From Betaproteobacteria bacterium (GTDB taxonomy: Bacteria > Pseudomonadota > Gammaproteobacteria > Burkholderiales > Casimicrobiaceae): 64,000 nt of DNA. Under the pieces are notes generated by a model, which was not told the origin of the DNA, did not search any database, and was given only the letters and a program-made list of their open reading frames with translations. The DNA lies in assembly GCA_016861105.1 (NCBI GenBank), contig BOKS01000015.1, positions 79,499-143,498 of the forward strand. Reading direction: 5' to 3'. The position numbers were made by a program, and so were the translations under genes. Shown here one piece after another: positions 8,389-14,938 of the stretch. Position 1 is the first letter of the stretch. Each line of letters starts with the position of its first letter.

Positions 8389-9321
8389 GTGAACCTGCAG
8401 CAGCTCCGCTACCTCGTCGCGGTCGTCGACAACGGCCTCAACGTCTCGGAGGCCGCGGAGGCGCTGTACACGTCGCAGCCGGGCATCAGCAAGCAGATCC
8501 GCCAGCTGGAGGACGAGCTCGGCGTGCAGGTCTTCGTGCGCGCCGGCAAGCGGCTCGCGCGCCTGACGCCGCCCGGCGCGATCGTCGTGGCGACGGCGCG
8601 CCGCGCCCTCGCCGAGATCGCGAACCTGCGGCGCGTCGCCGACGAGTTCCGCAGCGAGGACGAAGGCGACCTGTCGATCGCCACCACGCACACGCAGGCG
8701 CGCTACGTGCTCCCGCCGGTGCTGAAGGCGTTCGCGCAGCGCTACCCGAAGGTGCGGCTGATCCTCCACCAGGGCAACCCCACGCAGGTCGCCGAGCAGA
8801 CCGCGAGCGGCGAGGCCGACCTCGGCATCGCGACGGAGGCGCTCGCCGACTACCGCGAGCTCGCCACGCTGCCGTGCTACGACTGGAACCGCGTCGTGCT
8901 GGTGCCGCGCGGCCACCCGCTCGAGCGCGAGGCCCCGCTGACGCTCGAGGCGATCGCCCGCCACCCGATCGTGACCTACGACTTCGCGTTCACCGGCCGG
9001 ACGCAGGCCAACGCGGCGTTCGCGGCGCGCGGGCTCGCGCCCACCGTGGTGCTGACGGCGCTCGACGCCGACGTCATCAAGACCTACGTCGAGCTCGGGA
9101 TGGGCGTGGGCATCGTCGCGCAGATGGCCTACGACCCGCGCCGCGACACGGGCTTCGCGTGCCTCGACGCCTCGCACCTGTTCCCGACGTCCACGACGCG
9201 GCTCGCGCTGCGGCGGCAGGCCTTCCTGCGCGGGTACGTGTACGCCTTCGTCGCGCTGTTCGCCCCGCAGTACGACCGGGCGGCGGTCGACGCCGCGCTC
9301 GCCGCGGCGCCGCCGGCGTGA
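8389..9321 (+). CDS. cysB: CysB-family LysR-type transcriptional regulator
   Basis: LysR regulator of 310 residues closely following E. coli CysB in sequence: N-terminal helix-turn-helix NLQQLRYLVAVVDNGLNVSEAAEALYTSQPGISKQ, then the sulfate/O-acetylserine binding region with IATTHTQARYVLP, TLPCYDWNR, VTYDFAFTGR and TALDADVIKTYVELGMGVG. CysB proteins activate sulfate uptake and cysteine synthesis genes and respond to N-acetylserine. Start is GTG at 8389; the HTH begins immediately after it. No cys genes are nearby. The downstream efflux gene overlaps its stop, so both are probably on one transcript. Confidence 0.88.
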   Translation: MNLQQLRYLVAVVDNGLNVSEAAEALYTSQPGISKQIRQLEDELGVQVFVRAGKRLARLTPPGAIVVATARRALAEIANLRRVADEFRSEDEGDLSIATTHTQARYVLPPVLKAFAQRYPKVRLILHQGNPTQVAEQTASGEADLGIATEALADYRELATLPCYDWNRVVLVPRGHPLEREAPLTLEAIARHPIVTYDFAFTGRTQANAAFAARGLAPTVVLTALDADVIKTYVELGMGVGIVAQMAYDPRRDTGFACLDASHLFPTSTTRLALRRQAFLRGYVYAFVALFAPQYDRAAVDAALAAAPPA

Positions 9322-10547
9322 CCCCGCCCGCCGCTGCGCAGGGGCCGTCGCTGCCCCGCCACTGGCCGCTGGCGGCGCTGCTCGCGACGCTGACGATGAT
9401 CGGCCCGTTCGCGATCGACAGCTACCTGCCGGCGTTCCCGGCGATGCGCGAGGAGTTCGGCGTCGCGCAGATCGCGATCCAGCAGACGCTCTCGGCGTAC
9501 CTCCTCGCGTTCGCGTTCATGATGCTCTGGCACGGGGCGCTGTCCGACGCCTTCGGCCGCCGGCCGGTCGTGCTGGTGGCGATGACGGTGTTCGCGATCG
9601 CCACGCTCGCCTGCGCGATCGCCGGCAACGTGGAGTCGCTGTGGCTCGCGCGCGCGCTGCAGGGCCTGTGCGCCGGCGCCCCGATGGTCGCGGGGCGCGC
9701 GATCATCCGCGACCGCTTCCACGGTCCCGAGGCGCAGCGGCTGATGTCCCAGGTGACGCTGATCTTCGGCATCGCCCCCGCGATCGCGCCGGTGATCGGC
9801 GGCGCCCTGCTCAACGCGTTCGGCTGGCGCGCGATCTTCTGGTTCCTTTTCGCATTCTCGCTCGCGGCGCTCGCGTGGTCGTGGCGCGCGCTGCCGGAGA
9901 CGCTGCAGCCGCAGGCGCGCCAGCCGCTGCATCCACGCGTGCAGTTCCGCAACTACCGGCACGTGATCGCGAAGCCCGACTTCCTGCTGCTCGCGCTCGT
10001 GCCGGCCATGAACTTCTCGGGCTTCTTCCTCTACATCGCGGCGGCGCCCGCGTTCCTCGTCGACCTGCTGGGCGTGTCGACGATGGGCTTCGCGTGGCTC
10101 TTCGTGCCGATGATCGGCGGCGTGATGGTGGGCGCGGTCGTGTCCGGGCGCGTCGCCGGGCGCCTCGCGCCGCGCGCGACCGTGCGGCTCGGTTACCGCT
10201 TCCTGTTCGCCGGCGCCGCGCTCAACCTCGCCGTCGCGCTGCTCGTGCCGCCCGGGGTGCCGTGGCACGTGATGCCGGTGTTCGTCTACGCGCTCGGCTC
10301 CGCGGTCATCATGCCCAGCGCGACGCTGCTGCTGCTCGACCTGTTCCCGTCGAACCGGGGGCTGGCGGCGTCGCTGCAGGGCTTCCTCCACTTCTCGATC
10401 TCCGCGGTGAACGCGGGTACGATCGCGCCACTGCTCTCCGGTTCGCTGTGGGCGCTCGCGCTCGGCACGGCCGCGTTCACCGTCGCGTCGTACGCGCTGT
10501 GGACCGTCTACGAGCACCGCTCCCGCACGCAGGAGATCCTCGGATGA
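9318..10547 (+). CDS. Bcr/CflA-type MFS drug-efflux transporter
   Basis: Twelve-helix major facilitator superfamily antiporter, 409 residues. The DHA1 motif A region is LWHGALSDAFGRRPVVL, preceded by the motif D1-like helix FAIDSYLPAFPAM, which is diagnostic of Bcr/CflA members. The second half carries GRVAGRLAPRATVRLGY. Substrates of relatives include bicyclomycin, chloramphenicol and sulfonamides, but specificity cannot be read from sequence. The GTG start at 9318 overlaps the upstream stop, and its own stop overlaps the next gene's ATG. Confidence 0.88.
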   Translation: MTPPAAAQGPSLPRHWPLAALLATLTMIGPFAIDSYLPAFPAMREEFGVAQIAIQQTLSAYLLAFAFMMLWHGALSDAFGRRPVVLVAMTVFAIATLACAIAGNVESLWLARALQGLCAGAPMVAGRAIIRDRFHGPEAQRLMSQVTLIFGIAPAIAPVIGGALLNAFGWRAIFWFLFAFSLAALAWSWRALPETLQPQARQPLHPRVQFRNYRHVIAKPDFLLLALVPAMNFSGFFLYIAAAPAFLVDLLGVSTMGFAWLFVPMIGGVMVGAVVSGRVAGRLAPRATVRLGYRFLFAGAALNLAVALLVPPGVPWHVMPVFVYALGSAVIMPSATLLLLDLFPSNRGLAASLQGFLHFSISAVNAGTIAPLLSGSLWALALGTAAFTVASYALWTVYEHRSRTQEILG

Positions 10548-11005
10548 AGCCCCTCCTCACGCTGCTCCTCGGCCTGCCCCTGCTGCTCGGCGCGCTGCCG
10601 CTGCGCGCCCAGCCGGGCAAGCCCAACACCGGCCTGCCGGTGATCCGGCTCGCGATCGGCGGGCACGCCCTCGAGGCGGAGGTCGCCTCCAACGACGCGC
10701 AGCGCCAGACCGGGCTGATGCACCGGTTCAGCCTGCCGCCCGACCGCGGCATGCTGTTCGTGTTCGACGCCCCGCGGCCGCTGTCGTTCTGGATGCGCAA
10801 CACCTACGTCCCGCTGTCGATCGCCTACATCGACGCGCAGGGCCGCATCCTGAACATCGAGGAGCTGGTGCCGCAGGACGAGCGCTCGAAGTGGTCCGCC
10901 GGTCCGGCGCTGTATGCGCTGGAGATGCGCAAGGGTTGGTTCGCGCAGAAGGGCATCCGCCCGGGCGCGAAGGTGGACGGCCTGCCGCCGGCGTCGAAGG
11001 AGTGA
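10544..11005 (+). CDS. DUF192 family exported protein
   Basis: 153-residue protein with a clear signal peptide (MKPLLTLLLGLPLLLGALPLRAQ) and one DUF192 domain: TGLMHRFSLPPDRGMLFVFD, FWMRNTYVPLSIAYID and YALEMRKGWF. DUF192 proteins are small periplasmic or secreted beta-barrel proteins of unknown biochemical role, widespread in proteobacteria. The ATG overlaps the transporter stop by four bases, so it is the last gene of the cysB-mfs-DUF192 unit. A dispersed-repeat array begins 11 bases after its stop. Confidence 0.88.
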   Translation: MKPLLTLLLGLPLLLGALPLRAQPGKPNTGLPVIRLAIGGHALEAEVASNDAQRQTGLMHRFSLPPDRGMLFVFDAPRPLSFWMRNTYVPLSIAYIDAQGRILNIEELVPQDERSKWSAGPALYALEMRKGWFAQKGIRPGAKVDGLPPASKE

Positions 11006-11016
11006 AGCGAGCCAAC

Positions 11017-11373
11017 GAGGGTCAGACTCGAATTTGCCGCAAACGACGGTCAGACTCGAATTGCGGAGCAGACTGGCAAACGGGCAAACGCACAAATGAG
11101 GGTCAGACTCCAATTTCGGGGGTCGCGCCGCTCGCGCGCCCGAAAGAGGGTCAGACTCGAATTGCCGCGGCCGCGCCGGCATCGCGCCCGGTTCCAGCCA
11201 CGTCCGCAACCGCGATGCCGTGCACGCCGGAGCGGCGCGGAACGTCGCGTCGGCGTGCGTCGGCAGCGGGTCGTGCGGGCCCGGCCCCGCTTTTCCTCGG
11301 CTCGTGGCGGCAATGCGACTCCGACCCCCATTTCTCGGCTCGTGGCAGTAATGCGAGTCTGACCCTGATTTCT
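11017..11373. repeat. Array of six GGTCAGACTCGAATT-type short repeats
   Basis: This 366-bp gap between genes holds no credible ORF but six copies of a short element. Four are direct (11017-11040, 11045-11066, 11098-11120, 11146-11168) with core GAGGGTCAGACTCGAATT. Two are inverted (11315-11334, 11353-11373; core GAGTCTGACC). The two inverted copies are embedded in an imperfect 38-bp tandem duplication (11296-11333 and 11334-11371). The organisation resembles REP/BIME-like elements mobilised by REP-associated tyrosine transposases; no such transposase gene is in the window. The last copy ends exactly at the stop codon of the convergent S49 peptidase gene, so it may act in termination. Confidence 0.75.
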
Positions 11374-12307
11374 AGCGCAGGGCCGGGATGCGCAGCTCGT
11401 AGCCCGCCCACTTCGCGAGCGCCGTGCCGAGCCGGCGCGCGACGCGGTCGGCGATGTTCTCCTGCGGGGTGAAGTCGACGAGCTCGGGTGCCTGGATCAC
11501 GTCGCGGGCCACCGAGTGCACCGAGCCCACGCCGTCGGCGAGGCCGAGCTCGATCGCGCGCGTGCCCGTCCAGATCAGCCCCGAGAAGAGCTCGGGCGAC
11601 TCCTTGAGGCGCGCGCCGCGCCCCGCCCGCACCGCGCCGATGAACTGCTGGTGCACCTCGTCGAGCATCTGCTCCATGTGCGCGACGTCCTCGGGCCGCG
11701 GCGGCTGGAACGGGTCGAGGAAGGCCTTGTGCCTGCCGGCCGCGATCACGCGCCGCTCGATGCCGAGCTTGTCGATCGCGCCCGCGAGGCCGAAGCCCGA
11801 CGAGATGACGCCGATCGAGCCCACGATGCTCGCCTTGTCGACGAAGATGCGGTCGGCCGCGGCGGCGACGTAGTAGCCGCCCGAGGCGGCCATGTCCTCG
11901 ACCACGGCGTGCGCCGGCGTGTCCGGATGCCTGCTGCGCAGGCGCCGGATCTCGTCGTGGATCTGGCCCGCCTGCACCGGGCTGCCGCCGGGGCTGTTGA
12001 CCACGAGCAGCACGCCCTTGACCTGCGGGTACTCGAAGGCCTGCTGCAGCGCGTCGATCACCGCGTCGGCGTTGGCGCGGGCGCTGCGGTCGATCTCGCC
12101 CTCGACGTAGACCACGGCGGTGCACTTGTCGAGGCACACGCGCTTGCCGACGCCGGCGAGCGCGACCAGCGCGAGCACCGCGAACCCGGCGAACGCGAAG
12201 CCGACGAAGCGCCAGAAGATGCCCCAGCGTCGCGCGCGCCGGCGCTCGACCAGGATGTCGGCGGCGAGGCGCTCGAGGAGGCTGCGTTCCCAGTTGTCGT
12301 CGGCCAT
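11372..12307 (-). CDS. S49 family membrane serine peptidase (SppA/SohB-like)
   Basis: Inner-membrane signal-peptide-peptidase-type protease, 311 residues. One N-terminal membrane helix (WGIFWRFVGFAFAGFAVLALVALAG, about residues 28-52) places the catalytic domain in the periplasm. The nucleophile Ser is in DMAASGGYYVA and the likely general-base Lys is in AAGRHKAFLDPF, as in short single-domain SppA enzymes; oxyanion segment NSPGGSPVQ. It is the last gene of the minus-strand rluC-HAD-Rieske-S49 unit. Confidence 0.9.
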   Translation of the reverse strand: MADDNWERSLLERLAADILVERRRARRWGIFWRFVGFAFAGFAVLALVALAGVGKRVCLDKCTAVVYVEGEIDRSARANADAVIDALQQAFEYPQVKGVLLVVNSPGGSPVQAGQIHDEIRRLRSRHPDTPAHAVVEDMAASGGYYVAAAADRIFVDKASIVGSIGVISSGFGLAGAIDKLGIERRVIAAGRHKAFLDPFQPPRPEDVAHMEQMLDEVHQQFIGAVRAGRGARLKESPELFSGLIWTGTRAIELGLADGVGSVHSVARDVIQAPELVDFTPQENIADRVARRLGTALAKWAGYELRIPALR

Positions 12308-12337
12308 CGTCGGTCTTGCGCGTGAGGAGAGGAAAGT

Positions 12338-12688
12338 CTACTCGCCCCCGACCACGGCGATCGCACCGTCGCGCTCGACGACGCGCACCCGCGCGAGCGA
12401 CGCGCCGCGGCACGGTCCGCCCACGCAGCGCCCGCTCGCCGGGTCGTAGAGGGCGCCGTGCGAGGCGCAGACGAGGTGGCGGCCCCCGTCGTCGAAGAAC
12501 GCGCCCTCCTCCCAGTCGAGCTCGACGCCCTGGTGGGCGCATGCGTTGACGTACGCGTGCACGACGCCGTCGACGCGCACCGCGAAGGCCGGCAGCGTCC
12601 TGCCGCCGCGGGCGACCGTGAAGCGGACGCCCCGCCCGCGCTCGGCGAGGTCCGCCGAGCGCGCGACTATCCGTTCGCCGCCAGCCAC
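12338..12688 (-). CDS. Rieske [2Fe-2S] ferredoxin-like protein
   Basis: Small soluble electron carrier of 116 residues. The cluster ligands are in CAHQG (Cys-x-His) and CASHG (Cys-x2-His), separated by about 25 residues, the classic Rieske pattern. The only upstream start I can find in frame is the GTG at 12688, overlapping the end of the HAD phosphatase gene by 22 bases. It has no oxygenase partner nearby; this rluC-phosphatase-Rieske-S49 order recurs in Betaproteobacteria, and its redox partner is unknown. Confidence 0.82.
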   Translation of the reverse strand: MAGGERIVARSADLAERGRGVRFTVARGGRTLPAFAVRVDGVVHAYVNACAHQGVELDWEEGAFFDDGGRHLVCASHGALYDPASGRCVGGPCRGASLARVRVVERDGAIAVVGGE

Positions 12689-13335
12689 GCGCGAAGCTCG
12701 GCGGTGGAGTGGACGGTCGCCAGGGGCGCGAGCGCGGCGAGGCCCGCCGGCTCGTGCGCGCCGTAGGCGACCGCGACGGCCCGCGCGCCCGCCCCCCGCG
12801 CGACCTCGAGGTCGTGCGTGGTGTCGCCGATCATCAGCGTGCGCTCCGCCGGCGCCCCCAGCCGATCCATCAGGTTGAGCAGCATGTCCGGGTGCGGCTT
12901 GGGCCGGCCCTCGTCCGCGCAGCGCGTCGCGTGGAAGCGGTCGCGCAGCGAGTGCGCCGCGAGCGCGCGGTCGAGCCCCACACGCGTCTTGCCGGTGGCG
13001 ACGCCGAGGAGGTAACCCGCCGCGGCGAGGTCGTCGAGCAGTTCGCGCGCGCCGGGGAAGAGCGGGATGTCCGGATCGCGCGCCAGATAGTGGTCGCGGT
13101 AGCGTGCCGACAGCTCGGGATAGCGTTCGACCGCGAGGTTCGGCGCAACGCGCGCGAGCGCGTCGCGCAGCCCCAGCCCGATCACGAAGCGCGCGGACGA
13201 CTCGTCGGGCACCGGCTCGCCGACGTCGCGGCACGCCGCCTGCAGGCAGGACGCGATGATCGCCGTCGAGTCGACGAGCGTCCCGTCCCAGTCGAAGACG
13301 ATCAAAGAGAAGCGGCGTGCGGCGCGATCACGCAT
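12667..13335 (-). CDS. HAD-IA family hydrolase (phosphoglycolate phosphatase-like)
   Basis: 222-residue haloacid dehalogenase-superfamily phosphatase. Motif I FDWDGTLVDST carries the nucleophilic Asp and acid/base Asp; motif II is VATGKTR, motif III Lys lies in GRPKPHPD, and motif IV is IGDTTHDLEVARGAGA. This resembles Gph phosphatases, but substrate assignment within HAD-IA is unreliable. Its start overlaps the rluC stop by eight bases. Confidence 0.87.
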   Translation of the reverse strand: MRDRAARRFSLIVFDWDGTLVDSTAIIASCLQAACRDVGEPVPDESSARFVIGLGLRDALARVAPNLAVERYPELSARYRDHYLARDPDIPLFPGARELLDDLAAAGYLLGVATGKTRVGLDRALAAHSLRDRFHATRCADEGRPKPHPDMLLNLMDRLGAPAERTLMIGDTTHDLEVARGAGARAVAVAYGAHEPAGLAALAPLATVHSTAELRAWLAANG

Positions 13336-14293
13336 CGGCGTCGCGCCCGTCGAGCGCCTCCAGGAAGCGGCGCAGGTCGGGCGGAAGCGCGGCCTCCAGC
13401 ACCAGCGGCGTGCCGGTGGCGGGGTGGACGAGCGACAGGCGCGCCGCGTGCAGGAACATCCGCTTGAGGCCCTGCTTCGCGAGCGCGCGGTTCCAGGCGA
13501 AGTCGCCGTACTTGTCGTCGCCGGCGAGCGGAAACCCCAGCGCCGTCAGGTGCACGCGGATCTGGTGCGTCCGGCCGGTCAAGAGCTCGGCCTCCAGCAG
13601 CGCGAGCGGCGGCTCGTGCGCCGGCCAGGTCTGCACGCGGCGGAACACCGTCACCGCCTCCCGTCCGGCCGCGTCGTCCACCCGCACGCGCCGCTCGCCG
13701 GCCTTCGTCGCGAACTTGTGCAGCGGCAGGCGCACGCTGCGCTTCGCGTCGCGCCAGCGGCCGCGCACCAGGACGAGGTAGCGCTTGTCGACCCGCCCCT
13801 CGCGCAGCGCCGCGTGCAGCGCGGTCAGCGCGGGGCGCGTCTTGGCGACGAGCAGCAGGCCCGACGTGTCGCGGTCGAGCCGGTGGACCAGCTCGAGGAA
13901 GCGCGCCGTCGGCCGCGCGGCCCGCAGCGTCTCGATCAGGCCGTGCGCGACGCCGCTGCCGCCGTGGACGGCCAGCCCGGCCGGCTTGTCGACGACCAGC
14001 AGCGCGTCGTCCTCGTGGACGATCGGCGGGACCGCGCCCGCCGGCGGCTGCCGCGGTGCCGCCGGCGCCGCGGTGCGGATCGGGGGCACGCGCACCCGGT
14101 CGCCGCAGGCGAGCCGCTCGTCCGGCCCCACGCGCCGGCCGTTGAGCCGCACCTCGCCGGAGCGCAGGATCCGGTAGACGTGGCTCTTCGGCACGCCCTT
14201 CAGGGTCCGGCAGAGGAAATTGTCGATCCGCTGGCCGGCCGCGTCGTCGCCGACCGCGAGCTGGCGCGCGGCTTCCTTGCTTAACCCGTTCAT
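13328..14293 (-). CDS. rluC: 23S rRNA pseudouridine synthase RluC
   Basis: RluA-family synthase, 321 residues. An N-terminal S4 RNA-binding domain (RIDNFLCRTLKGVPKSHVYRILRSGEVRLNGRRV) is followed by the catalytic domain with LVHRLDRDTSGLLLVAKT, where the Asp is the nucleophile, and the TGRTHQIRVHLTALGFPLAGDDKYGD signature. RluC modifies U955, U2504 and U2580 in E. coli. The assignment to RluC rather than RluD is supported by position: it is divergent from rne, as in E. coli. Its ATG lies between the -35 and -10 elements of the rne promoter. Confidence 0.92.
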   Translation of the reverse strand: MNGLSKEAARQLAVGDDAAGQRIDNFLCRTLKGVPKSHVYRILRSGEVRLNGRRVGPDERLACGDRVRVPPIRTAAPAAPRQPPAGAVPPIVHEDDALLVVDKPAGLAVHGGSGVAHGLIETLRAARPTARFLELVHRLDRDTSGLLLVAKTRPALTALHAALREGRVDKRYLVLVRGRWRDAKRSVRLPLHKFATKAGERRVRVDDAAGREAVTVFRRVQTWPAHEPPLALLEAELLTGRTHQIRVHLTALGFPLAGDDKYGDFAWNRALAKQGLKRMFLHAARLSLVHPATGTPLVLEAALPPDLRRFLEALDGRDADA

Positions 14294-14304
14294 TCGCTTA
14301 TAAT
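14277..14304 (+). promoter_or_regulatory. Predicted sigma-70 promoter of rne
   Basis: TTGCTT (14277-14282) and a perfect TATAAT (14299-14304) are separated by 16 bp. The expected start of transcription is near 14311, about 630 nt before the rne start codon. The element overlaps the first codons of divergent rluC. Confidence 0.7.
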
Positions 14305-14310
14305 TCGGCC

Positions 14311-14938
14311 GAGACCACGGCCAGGGCGCCCGCGTCGCCGGTTCCGTGCCATCGGGACCGGAACGAGCGACGCTGCCTGGGCCCTGTTCGGCTCGGTCGC
14401 CCGCCGGAAGCGGCGGGAAGGCGAGCAGCACGTGCCGGTTACGCCGCTCACCGGCCGGGGGTTGCCCCGGGAAAGTAGCGATACTAATGGATTGGCGCAG
14501 TCCCCGCACCGCCCCGCCCGGACAGACCGGCGACGACGCGGCGAACTGCGCGGCGACATTTGCCGGCGGGACCTCCACGTCCCCGCATCGCCCGGCCGCG
14601 CGGAGCGCATCCTGCGCCGCGGCGGCGAAGCGGGCGGTACGCGCGCCCCGCCGGACCGTCCGAAGCCCGTAGCGACGACGACGCACCGAACAACGTGCCC
14701 CGCACCGGGGCCGCCGCGATGCCCCACTGCAAGCTGCCTTCCACGCGCACCCGTTCGACGCCCGTCACGGCGAGCCACCGCTCGCGCACGCCCCCGGCTT
14801 CCCCGACGACCGCCGCGTAGCAGCCATCGCCCGCGAGGCAGCAGCCCGCCGGATCGCCCGGCCGCGCCCGCTGCCGCCGTCGCCCGCCACGGGCGCGCGA
14901 GTGCGCGAGGACCCCAGACGAGCGCCGGGGACCCACGC
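14311..14938 (+). promoter_or_regulatory. Long 5' leader of rne (no gene seen)
   Basis: About 630 nt separate the predicted rne promoter from its ATG. The stretch contains very GC-rich sequence and short ORFs in every frame, none with recognisable family features. In E. coli the rne mRNA also has a long leader (about 360 nt) that mediates autoregulation by RNase E cleavage. By analogy this leader is likely regulatory, although I cannot demonstrate a conserved structure by eye. Confidence 0.5.

Noticed and set aside
11017..11373. CRISPR array
   Set aside because: Irregular spacing and mixed orientation; no cas genes.
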